From: Thermoanaerobacterales bacterium UBA4877
GTDB lineage: Bacteria > Bacillota > Thermoanaerobacteria > Thermoanaerobacterales > UBA4877
NCBI GenBank assembly: GCA_002399345.1
Contig: DHDL01000014.1
Span: 49,274 to 74,785 of the forward strand
DNA: 25,512 nt
Direction: 5' to 3'
The notes under the pieces were generated by a model. That model had not been told where the DNA came from. It saw only the letters and a program-made list of their open reading frames with translations, and did no database searches. Below are positions 15,610-22,144 of this stretch, in pieces (position 1 is the stretch's first letter; each line of letters opens with the position of its first letter). Both the position numbers and the translations under genes were made by a program.

Positions 15610-15914
15610 TTTGATACATATGCCAATGAGTGCTGCCATCCAAACAATGATACACACGCCCCGACAGGGGCGTTTTCGTTATGGAGCAGTCAGTGATATA
15701 TATTTGATACATATGCCAATGAGTGCTGCCATCCAAACAATGATACACACGCCCCGACAGGGGCGTTCGTTATGGAGCAGTCAGTGATATATATTTGATA
15801 CATATGCCAATGAGTGCTGCCATCCAAACAATGATATACACGCCCCGACAGGGGCGTTCGTTATGGAGCAGCCAGTGATATATATTTGACACATACGCCA
15901 ATGAGTGCTACCAT
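15610..15914 (+). repeat. Tandem repeat: three near-identical 91-93-bp units plus a truncated fourth
   Basis: Units start at 15610, 15703, 15794 and 15885 (each begins TTTGATACATATGCC or a variant). Unit 1 is 93 bp; units 2 and 3 are 91 bp. Unit 1 differs from unit 2 only by two extra T after the hairpin, and unit 3 differs from unit 2 by two substitutions. Unit 4 is cut after about 30 bp, has more changes and merges into the thiM promoter. Units 1-3 each carry the hairpin CGCCCC-GACA-GGGGCG (15657-15672, 15750-15765, 15841-15856), followed by TTCGTT or TTTTCGTT. In unit 4 the conserved start forms the promoter of thiamine operon 2, so units 1-3 may be weaker copies of a promoter followed by a terminator-like hairpin. 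Confidence 0.9.
15886..15914 (+). promoter_or_regulatory. Promoter of thiamine operon 2
   Basis: TTGACA (15886-15891), a 17-nt spacer and TACCAT (15909-15914). The predicted start near 15921 lies just before the riboswitch. The same place in the upstream repeat units reads TTGATA-N17-TGCCAT, a weaker match. Confidence 0.6.
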
Positions 15915-15930
15915 AAAATAAATAAAATAT

Positions 15931-16031
15931 TTATTGTGGGGGAACTCCCTTGGGCTGCGGCCCTTATGAGTTGAGAAGGTAAAACCTGACCCTTTGAACC
16001 TGTTAGTTAATACTGGCGTAGGGAAGCAAAT
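15931..16031 (+). promoter_or_regulatory. TPP riboswitch (THI element) of thiM operon
   Basis: Same conserved blocks as riboswitch 1: GGGGGAACTC, GAGTTGAGAAGG, CCTGACCC, TTGAACCTG, TTAGTTAATACTGGCG and AGGGAAGCAAA. It has an extra hairpin in the variable P3 region (GGGC-TGCG-GCCC at 15952-15963) that riboswitch 1 lacks. It should shut down thiM and the genes behind it when TPP is plentiful, through the terminator that follows. Confidence 0.97.
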
Positions 16032-16045
16032 AACGAAGTATGCAG

Positions 16046-16076
16046 ATGCTTGCTGATATCAGTAAGCATTTTTTGT
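16046..16076 (+). terminator. Riboswitch attenuator terminator
   Basis: A 10-bp stem, ATGCTTGCTG (16046-16055) with CAGTAAGCAT (16060-16069), one G-T pair, a 4-nt loop and a T-tract. It is the off-state hairpin of TPP riboswitch 2. Confidence 0.88.
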
Positions 16077-16160
16077 TGTTTATAGAAAGAATAGCGTCTT
16101 CGCTGAATATTTACAGATTGCAAAGTGAGCCGGGTTACTGACAAAAAAGGAGGAGAATGA

Positions 16161-16997
16161 ATGATGGGAAAAGAAGAAATTCAAGAGCAGATGATGGGGG
16201 CGGTCCGGACGGTAAGAGAGACAAATCCCATGGTGGGCTCAATAACGAACACGGTTACCATTAATCTCGTGGCCAATGCACAGCTTGCCGTCGGTGGATC
16301 TGCCGCCATGGTCTATTTGCCTGATGAAGGCGAGGTGTTAGCTAAAACTGCAGGTGCCATGTACATAAATGTGGGGACACTACTGCCGGTTTATGAGCAG
16401 ACACTGCCTCACGTTGCCAAGGTTCTGCATGAAATAGGCAGGCCGTGGGTATTGGACCCGGTGGCGGTGGGTATAGGTGCACTTAGGAGTAAATTGTTAG
16501 AGCAGCTGAAAGAATATAAACCCAGCATCATACGGGGTAATGCATCGGAGATTATCGCATTGGCCGGTCTTTGGGGCCTGGCCGGGGGAAGCAGCGAGTC
16601 CAATGTCCGCGGGGTGGATTCTATGGATTCTGTAACCAGTGCGAAGGACGCAGCTGTAGCTCTGGCCGGGTGGACAGGCGGGGCGGTGGCCGTGTCCGGC
16701 AAGGCGGATTTCGTCACGGACGGTCATACTGCGGCGCTATCCGAGGGAGGTTCCTATTTCATGAAGAGAATTACAGGCTCCGGATGTTCCCTGGGCGGGG
16801 TCAATGCCGTCTATGCGGCTGCCGCCTCTCCTTTTATAGCGGCACTTACAGCCACCGCTGTTTATAATCTGGCGGGCAGCCGTGCGGAAAGTAAGTCGGA
16901 CGGCCCCGGAAGTTTTCAAACTGCGTTTCTTGATGAGCTGTATAAAGCCGGTGGAGAAGATATCGCCGGTAATCCATTTAAAATTGAGGAGGTATAA
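16161..16997 (+). CDS. thiM: ThiM, hydroxyethylthiazole kinase
   Basis: A 278-residue ribokinase-like enzyme that phosphorylates 4-methyl-5-(2-hydroxyethyl)thiazole, salvaging the thiazole half of thiamine. It shows SITNTVTINLVANAQLAVGG (27-46), VLDPVAVG (97-104), RGNASEI (125-131) and the phosphate-binding TGSGCSLGG (205-213) with the active-site Cys at 209. Two differences from the textbook family: the usual GTGC is GSGC, and the usual VHxITN is VGSITN, losing the His. The start follows AAAGGAGGAG; ATG at 16164 is also possible. First gene of operon 2; a ribosome binding site at its end serves the next gene 3 nt away. Confidence 0.92.
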   Translation: MMGKEEIQEQMMGAVRTVRETNPMVGSITNTVTINLVANAQLAVGGSAAMVYLPDEGEVLAKTAGAMYINVGTLLPVYEQTLPHVAKVLHEIGRPWVLDPVAVGIGALRSKLLEQLKEYKPSIIRGNASEIIALAGLWGLAGGSSESNVRGVDSMDSVTSAKDAAVALAGWTGGAVAVSGKADFVTDGHTAALSEGGSYFMKRITGSGCSLGGVNAVYAAAASPFIAALTATAVYNLAGSRAESKSDGPGSFQTAFLDELYKAGGEDIAGNPFKIEEV

Positions 16998-17000
16998 AGA

Positions 17001-17306
17001 ATGAATACATTAATTGCTGTGGCTATAGCTCCCTGTGGTGTAGGGGACGAAATGGCACCGCAGGTGGCCGAGGTGGTAAATGTCATTAGGAAGTCGGGTT
17101 TGCCCAACCGCACCAATTCCATGTTTACAGAGATTGAGGGAGAGTGGGATGACGTGATGAAGGTTGTGAAGGATGCAACTGCTGTCCTAGCAGAGAAGGG
17201 CATACGTACGGAGGTTGTCCTCAAGGCCGATATACGTCCCGGTTTTAATAATACAATGACCACCAAGGTTGATAAGGTCAATGGTATTTTGAAGGAGGAA
17301 AAATGA
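17001..17306 (+). CDS. Thiamine-binding protein (MTH1187/YkoF-like, formerly DUF77)
   Basis: A 101-residue protein of the Thiamine_BP family (PF01910), a ferredoxin-like fold that forms tetramers and binds thiamine or related compounds in the cytoplasm. The family start VAIAPCGVGDEMAPQVAEVV and the C-terminal half with LKADIRPGFNNTM fit well. It has no catalytic motif, so it may buffer, deliver or sense thiamine or its precursors. The start follows GAGGAGGTATAAAG inside the end of thiM, and its stop overlaps the thiE start by 4 nt (ATGA), so the three genes are translationally coupled. Confidence 0.85.
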   Translation: MNTLIAVAIAPCGVGDEMAPQVAEVVNVIRKSGLPNRTNSMFTEIEGEWDDVMKVVKDATAVLAEKGIRTEVVLKADIRPGFNNTMTTKVDKVNGILKEEK

Positions 17307-18007
17307 GTATAAGGGAGAATTTTGATATCTCGGCATATTTTGTGGTTGGTCCGGAGAACACAAAGGGACGGACGGTCCTGCCTATTATAAAAGATGTGAT
17401 TGACGCTGGCTTTTCATGTGTACAGATTCGTTCCAAGGTCGCATCCGCCCGCGAGCTCATTGAGCTGACCCGCGCCGCCGCCGATGTGATTGCACAGGCA
17501 GGTAAATCGGATGAGGTGGCCCTGCTTGTGGATGACCGTCTCGATGTGGTGCTGGCGGCGCGTAAGCAGGGGATAAAGGTTGATGGCATCCATGTCGGGC
17601 AGTCGGATATTCCGGTGGATGTCTGCCGGGAATACTTAGGTGATGATTCTATTATAGGCCTGTCTGCCCGGGCCCATGAATTATTTGATTATATTAAGAC
17701 GGCGGATGTCAGCCAGATTGACTATTTTGGCGCCGGTCCGCTGCATGAAACCTCTACCAAGCCGGATTGCGGTCTGGACATGGACGGCAAGGTGATCACC
17801 AGGAGCTTTAACGATCTTACGAAACTCGCCAAGATAAGTCCGATACCCGTTGTGGTCGGAGGAGGGGTTAAGCTGGCCGATATCCCACAGCTTGCCGCTA
17901 CCGGAGCCGATGGGTTTTTTGTCGTGTCTGCCGTGGCGGGAGCGGATGACCCGGGACAGGCGGCTGGTGAACTGGCTGCGGCATGGAAGAAGTACCGACA
18001 AGCATAA
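17303..18007 (+). CDS. thiE: ThiE, thiamine-phosphate synthase
   Basis: A 234-residue TIM-barrel enzyme that joins HMP-PP and thiazole phosphate to give thiamine monophosphate. Visible are VQIRSK (usually VQLREK), LLVDDRLDVVLA (Mg2+ and pyrophosphate site), DGIHVGQSDIP, IIGLSARAHE, DYFGAGPLHETSTKPD and VVVGGGVK. All key positions are present but several differ from the usual consensus, so this is a somewhat divergent ThiE. The start overlaps the thiamine-binding gene and follows GAAGGAGGAAA. Its stop overlaps the next start (TAATG). Confidence 0.92.
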   Translation: MSIRENFDISAYFVVGPENTKGRTVLPIIKDVIDAGFSCVQIRSKVASARELIELTRAAADVIAQAGKSDEVALLVDDRLDVVLAARKQGIKVDGIHVGQSDIPVDVCREYLGDDSIIGLSARAHELFDYIKTADVSQIDYFGAGPLHETSTKPDCGLDMDGKVITRSFNDLTKLAKISPIPVVVGGGVKLADIPQLAATGADGFFVVSAVAGADDPGQAAGELAAAWKKYRQA

Positions 18008-18648
18008 TGGATTTTAAAGCTGCAATTTTTGACATAGATGGTACTCTAGCCGATTCCAATGACGTGTGGGACAGGATCGATATTAATTTTCTTGTAAAGC
18101 ATAGGCTACCTGTGCCCGATGATTATATACAGAGAATAAGCGATATGGATTTTGCAGAGGCGGCTGTTTATACAATTAAACGGTTTGGCCTTAAGCATAC
18201 AGCGGATGAACTGACTGCGGAATGGTATGACATGGCCGCATGTGAATATGCCCATCATATATCTTTAAAGCCGCATGCCAGGGAATACCTGTTGTTTTTG
18301 AAGAAGCAGGGGGTAAAGCTGGGCATAGCGACCGCCCTTCCGCGGGTGCTATACGAACCAGCACTTAAAAATAATGAGGTATACGATTTGTTTGAATCAT
18401 TTTTATCAACTGAGGATGTGAGATGTAACAAGGATTGTGCTGAATTTTATCTGCTGGCTGCGCAAAAACTCGGTGTGGCTCCCGAAGACTGTATTGCCTT
18501 TGATGATGCTTTGTTTAGTATAAAAGCCATTGTTGCAGCCGGAATGACAGCATGCGGTGTGTATGACCGCTACTGGGAATGCGATAAGGCAGCAATTCGT
18601 AAACTATCTAAGAGATATATTTTTGATTTTACTGAAATGATGCAATAA
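18007..18648 (+). CDS. HAD-superfamily phosphatase of the thiamine operon, candidate TMP phosphatase
   Basis: A 213-residue HAD-IA phosphohydrolase: nucleophile D9 and D11 in FDIDGTLADS, T109 in GIATALPR, K142 in RCNKDCAEFY and FDDA at 165-168 as motif IV. The helical cap is at about 18-85. I chose the ATG at 18007 because it makes a TAATG stop-start overlap with thiE and puts the motif at the usual distance from the N-terminus; an ATG at 17983 adds 8 unlikely residues. As the last gene behind TPP riboswitch 2 it probably acts on a thiamine-related phosphate. HAD enzymes that dephosphorylate TMP are known in plants and some bacteria. No thiL or thiN is seen here, so TMP phosphatase is plausible, not shown. 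Confidence 0.8.
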   Translation: MDFKAAIFDIDGTLADSNDVWDRIDINFLVKHRLPVPDDYIQRISDMDFAEAAVYTIKRFGLKHTADELTAEWYDMAACEYAHHISLKPHAREYLLFLKKQGVKLGIATALPRVLYEPALKNNEVYDLFESFLSTEDVRCNKDCAEFYLLAAQKLGVAPEDCIAFDDALFSIKAIVAAGMTACGVYDRYWECDKAAIRKLSKRYIFDFTEMMQ

Positions 18649-18674
18649 AAAAGGAGGGCTTGCCCCTCCTTTTT
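18648..18674. terminator. Two-way terminator between thiamine operon 2 and flagellin gene
   Basis: An 11-bp stem, AAAAAGGAGGG (18648-18658) with CCCTCCTTTTT (18664-18674), and a 5-nt loop. The A- and T-tracts let it end transcription from both converging units. Confidence 0.93.
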
Positions 18675-18697
18675 ATATTCTGTATTTGCTATAAGAA

Positions 18698-19579
18698 CTA
18701 TCTTAAAAGCTGAAGCACTGTCTGAGGCTGTGCATTGGCCTGTGCCAGCATGGCCGTGGCTGCCTGCTGGAGTATGTTGTTCTTCGTGAATGTCATCATC
18801 TCTTTAGCCATGTCCACATCCCTTATACGTGACTCTGCAGCCGTGAGGTTTTCGGATGATGTACCCAGGTTGTTTATGGTGTGCTCCAACCTGTTTTGTA
18901 CAGCACCTAGGTTTGCCCTTTGCTCGGATACTTTATTGATTGCAGCATCGATTGTATCAAGTTGTTCTGATATTTCATCTGAGGTAATATCAACTTCTGT
19001 CGTAACTGGATTATCAGGATCCGTATCGTCTACTTCTTCAATGGTATCAGTGACTTTTATACCGTCTACACTGAGTGATGTTGCGTCCATATTGCCAATG
19101 TTCAGGCCTATAAACTGCTTAGCATTAGCGCCTATTTGGAAGTTTAATTCTTTATCGGAGAAACTTCCATCTAACAAAGTTTTTTTGTTGAATTCAGTGT
19201 CTGTAGAAATTCTGTCGATTTCTTTACTTAATTGATCAATTTCCTTCTGTATATTGGCTCTGTCATCAGTGCCGTTTGTTTCAGTGGCTGCCTGGTCTAC
19301 CAGCTCCCTCATCCTCTGCAGTATACTGTGCGTCTCATTTAACGCGCCCTCGGCGGTTTGTATCAGAGATATGCCGTCCTGCGCATTCCTTGTGGCCTGG
19401 TCCAGGCCTCTTACCTGTCCTCTCATTTTCTCGGATATAGCTAAGCCTGCGGCGTCATCGCCTGCGCGGTTTATCCTTAAACCGGATGAAAGCTTTTCTA
19501 ACGACTTCTGTGTTGTTGAGTTGTTTACTGATAACTGTCTGTATGTGTTTAAGGCAGCTATATTGTGGTTTATTATCAT
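18698..19579 (-). CDS. hag: Flagellin
   Basis: A 293-residue flagellar filament protein, short for the family. The N-terminal D0/D1 region has the canonical MIINHNIAALNTYRQLS start, LSSGLRINRAGDDAAGLAIS and the long coiled region to about 140; the C-terminal part has NRLEHTINNL, AAESRIRDVDMAKEM and the ending ANAQPQTVLQLLR. The middle (about 160-210) is reduced and acidic (EEVDDTDPDNPVTTEVD). Exported through the flagellar type III system and has no signal peptide. I chose the ATG at 19579 over one at 19621 because AAGGAGGAAG lies just upstream and flagellins start with MxIxHN. It has its own sigma-28 promoter and ends at the shared terminator. No other flagellar gene lies in the window. The middle domain could carry glycans. 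Confidence 0.96.
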   Translation of the reverse strand: MIINHNIAALNTYRQLSVNNSTTQKSLEKLSSGLRINRAGDDAAGLAISEKMRGQVRGLDQATRNAQDGISLIQTAEGALNETHSILQRMRELVDQAATETNGTDDRANIQKEIDQLSKEIDRISTDTEFNKKTLLDGSFSDKELNFQIGANAKQFIGLNIGNMDATSLSVDGIKVTDTIEEVDDTDPDNPVTTEVDITSDEISEQLDTIDAAINKVSEQRANLGAVQNRLEHTINNLGTSSENLTAAESRIRDVDMAKEMMTFTKNNILQQAATAMLAQANAQPQTVLQLLR

Positions 19580-19627
19580 TCTACTTCCTCCTTGAAATAT
19601 TATATTTGGCATCCATGCCATATTGGT

Positions 19628-19649
19628 AAACAGCCTTCTTGTGCTGTTT
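19628..19649 (-). promoter_or_regulatory. Hairpin in the flagellin 5' leader
   Basis: AAACAGC pairs with GCTGTTT around an 8-nt loop. It lies in the predicted leader of about 80 nt, about 50 nt before the start codon. Flagellin leaders in Firmicutes can bind CsrA, and the ribosome binding site (CAAGGAGGA) contains a GGA, but no second clear CsrA motif is seen. Confidence 0.4.
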
Positions 19650-19666
19650 CCTTCTTACGTTTATAT

Positions 19667-19693
19667 ATATCGGAAATAAAGGGTGGAAGTTTA
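19667..19693 (-). promoter_or_regulatory. Sigma-28 (SigD-type) promoter of flagellin
   Basis: Read on the minus strand: TAAA (19693-19690), 15 nt, then TCCGATAT (19674-19667). Only the first base of the -10 box departs from GCCGATAT. Position and spacing are as expected for a late flagellar gene. Confidence 0.85.
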
Positions 19694-19907
19694 TAGCATG
19701 ACACGAAATTTAATATAATTTTTCATTTATTGTCGTAAATAAACGATTCAAGGATGTCACTATTCACCGATTATAGTAAAGCGTAAAATAAGGCAAAATA
19801 GAAAGTATTGAGTTTTGCTGAACTTTAACTATGTTTAAAATAGAGGATAATCAGCCGCTTTTATGATTATTATTGAGGGAGCGTGAGGTAAGTAGCCTGG
19901 GGAGGGT
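19694..19907. other. Intergenic region between divergent flagellin and antiporter genes
   Basis: No gene seen. The 11-mer TTGTCGTAAAT occurs at 19730-19740 and again at 19945-19955, beyond the antiporter promoter; with only two copies, its role is unclear. Confidence 0.4.
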
Positions 19908-19936
19908 TTGACAAGCGTTTTCTGCTATTGTATTTT
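19908..19936 (+). promoter_or_regulatory. Promoter of the second antiporter gene
   Basis: TTGACA (19908-19913), a 17-nt spacer and TATTTT (19931-19936). The -35 overlaps a partial cre-like sequence (ACAAGCGTTTTCT), and an inverted repeat GGTAAA/TTTACC (19937-19961) lies just downstream. Confidence 0.6.
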
Positions 19937-20027
19937 GGTAAATGTTGTCGTAAATTTTACCTTTTCATTGGGTTGGGAAAGGAGAGAAAAGTATACATAT
20001 ACTATAATTTTAAGGAGATGGTTTTAG

Positions 20028-21386
20028 GTGAAGAATGAAAAGCATAATGAAGGGAGCATTTGGGGGTTATTACCGTTAGTTGTTTTCCTGGTGCTCTATC
20101 TACTATCGGGTTTTATCTCTGGTAGCTTTGATAATATGCCTTTAATGATAGGGATAACCATAGCCTGTATAATAGCGTTTTTCTTACCGGACAGAGAGGG
20201 TGAGCACACTGACTTTGAGGAAAGGGTAACGATTTTTTGTAAGGGCGGCGGTGATGACACACTTATCCTCATGGTGCTCATTTTCCTGCTGGCGGGTGCT
20301 TTTTTTGGTATAACAAGTAAGATGCATGCCGTAGATACCTTTGTAAATCTGGGGCTTACTATATTACCTGCGCGGTTTGTTCTGCCAGGTTTGTTCATTA
20401 TATCCTGCATCATCAGCTTTGCCATGGGAACCTCGATGGGGACCATTGCAGCCTTAATTCCCATCGGAATGGATATGGCTGCTAAAACCAACAGCAATCT
20501 AGCGCTGGTCTGTGGAATTGTTGTGGGTGGAGCTATGTTTGGCGACGAGCTTTCTTTTATTTCCGACACGACCATAGCTGCGACAAAATTGGCGGGTATA
20601 GAGAACAGAGACAAATTCAGGGCAAATCTTCCTATGGTAATGCCTGCTTGCATAGCAACCGTTATTTTATTAGCTTTTCAACCGATAAATGTTGCAAGCC
20701 AGTCACTGGCTCAAGGTTTTAATCTTGTTAATCTCATTCCTTATTTAGTTATCATTGTCTTGTCTTTTACGGGTATGAATGTACTGCCTATAATGGTTTT
20801 GGGAATTTTAAGCGGTACGTTTATCGGGATAGCACATCATGACTTTACTTTCTTTTCTGCTTTGAAAATCATGCATGAAGGCATGATTAGCATGGAAGAT
20901 ATTGCTCTTGTTGCTGTTCTTGTCGGCGGGATGGTCGCACTCATGAAGTACTTTGGGGGAATTGATTATCTGTTGGCTAAACTGACTAAGAAAGCAAAGA
21001 CGGCGCGTGGCGGTGAGCTGAGTATTGCTGCTCTTGCCAGCTTGGTGGATATTGCCACGGCAAACAACACCATATCCATTATCACTACGACACCTATTTC
21101 ATGCAAGATTGCAGATGACCTGGGCATTGACCGGCGAAGGGTGGCCAGCATTGTGGATATTTACTCATGTGTGTTTAATGGTACTCTTCCTTATGCCAGC
21201 CAGCTGCTTATAGCGGGCAGTATCGCAGGGATTCCGCCCATATCTATTTCACCTTATGTGTGGTATTGTTATTTGATGTTCTTCTTTGCTACTTTATTTA
21301 TTATAATAAGATGGCCGAAAAAGTTTACAAGTGGTGAAAAGGTTATACAGGATAAGATTGTTACTGCCGAACAGGAGAGTTTATAA
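20028..21386 (+). CDS. NhaC-family (Na+/H+ antiporter superfamily) membrane transporter, paralogue of 4592-5971
   Basis: A 452-residue polytopic membrane protein starting with GTG, with AAGGAG 10 nt upstream. It shares blocks with the first antiporter: GTSMGTIAALIPIGMD, MFGDELSFISDTTIAAT and DIATANNTISII. The first has DNLSV and DAATANNT at the matching places. Overall the two are clearly paralogous but well diverged, so not a recent duplication. Known relatives move Na+, H+ and organic acids or amino acids; the substrate here is not certain. It is a single-gene unit, divergent from flagellin and convergent with the nuclease operon, with only 20 nt between stops and no clear terminator. Confidence 0.85.
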   Translation: MKNEKHNEGSIWGLLPLVVFLVLYLLSGFISGSFDNMPLMIGITIACIIAFFLPDREGEHTDFEERVTIFCKGGGDDTLILMVLIFLLAGAFFGITSKMHAVDTFVNLGLTILPARFVLPGLFIISCIISFAMGTSMGTIAALIPIGMDMAAKTNSNLALVCGIVVGGAMFGDELSFISDTTIAATKLAGIENRDKFRANLPMVMPACIATVILLAFQPINVASQSLAQGFNLVNLIPYLVIIVLSFTGMNVLPIMVLGILSGTFIGIAHHDFTFFSALKIMHEGMISMEDIALVAVLVGGMVALMKYFGGIDYLLAKLTKKAKTARGGELSIAALASLVDIATANNTISIITTTPISCKIADDLGIDRRRVASIVDIYSCVFNGTLPYASQLLIAGSIAGIPPISISPYVWYCYLMFFFATLFIIIRWPKKFTSGEKVIQDKIVTAEQESL

Positions 21387-21406
21387 AAATGAAAGCGTTT
21401 ATATGG

Positions 21407-22144
21407 TTAAAAGCTTATTTCTTCAATGTCATCCCAGCTTAGATCGCTGTCCTGGCCATTGATGCTGCGGGCGGATACGGACTTGCCGTTACATAACCTG
21501 TTGTATTCACAGTGAATACACTTCCGTTTGTCTGTGGTGAGTGCGTATTCGCTGTCCTTAAGTATGCGGCTAACCAGGCCGGATATATAGATGCGATTCT
21601 TATCTAATTTGTATGAGTCGTAGTTTATATGGACGGGAGAGGAAGGATGGAAGGGATTGAAGTAGGTGATGGATATATCTGCCGGTTCCATATCCTTTTT
21701 TATTATTTGACCAGCCGATGCCATAGTATAGAGATAGAGCTGCGTCTGGATGTCGGTTGCGAGTTTGGATGCATTGAGCTTGGATTTTCCCACCTTCCAG
21801 TCATATATCTCAATTGTATCTCCTATGACAAGCAGATCATATCTTACAGTGATTTTTACCGAGTTATCGTTATATCTGAGGGTGTACTCGGGCAGGTATT
21901 TTTTACCGGCCTCCATGGGCAGAAACATCGTGGCAGCCGACACGAGATTGCTGTTTTTGCCTGAAAGAGGGAGGCCGAGAAAGTGCCTCTTCATATCCAG
22001 GTGGAACTCACTACCCAGTTGTATTGAGTCTGATTCATATCTCCAATAAAGTCCGTCTATATATCTTTTTTTAAATCTGTATGGACAGCTGAGGTAAGTC
22101 CGAAGCGCTGTCTGGCTGAAGTACATTTCTTTTATATCATCCAT
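21407..22144 (-). CDS. PD-(D/E)XK nuclease with Fe-S cluster, RecB/AddB/Cas4-like
   Basis: A 245-residue single-domain nuclease. H48 in GSEFHLD, D103 in RYDLLVIGD, the IYDWKVGK motif (D115, K117) and Q133/Q135 in DIQTQLYLY are the RecB-family active site. C20 in LSCPYRFKKRYI, together with C209, C212 and C218 (CIHCEYNRLC), should hold a 4Fe-4S cluster, as in AddB and Cas4. Such nucleases cut single-stranded DNA during end processing. Its start lies 13 nt inside the helicase gene, with AAGGAG about 8 nt upstream, so it is coupled to that gene. It is not cas4: no cas gene is near and its partners are helicases. Confidence 0.88.
   Translation of the reverse strand: MDDIKEMYFSQTALRTYLSCPYRFKKRYIDGLYWRYESDSIQLGSEFHLDMKRHFLGLPLSGKNSNLVSAATMFLPMEAGKKYLPEYTLRYNDNSVKITVRYDLLVIGDTIEIYDWKVGKSKLNASKLATDIQTQLYLYTMASAGQIIKKDMEPADISITYFNPFHPSSPVHINYDSYKLDKNRIYISGLVSRILKDSEYALTTDKRKCIHCEYNRLCNGKSVSARSINGQDSDLSWDDIEEISF

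Noticed and set aside
15608..15697. A 29-codon frame (starting MFDTYANECCHPNND) with AAGGA upstream
   Set aside because: It lies inside the first tandem unit; the other units lack the ATG and shift frame at the end, and the hairpin explains the sequence better.
21407..22144. The Fe-S nuclease as Cas4 of the CRISPR system
   Set aside because: It is 18 kb from the array, overlaps a helicase gene in an unrelated operon, and no cas1 or cas2 is near.
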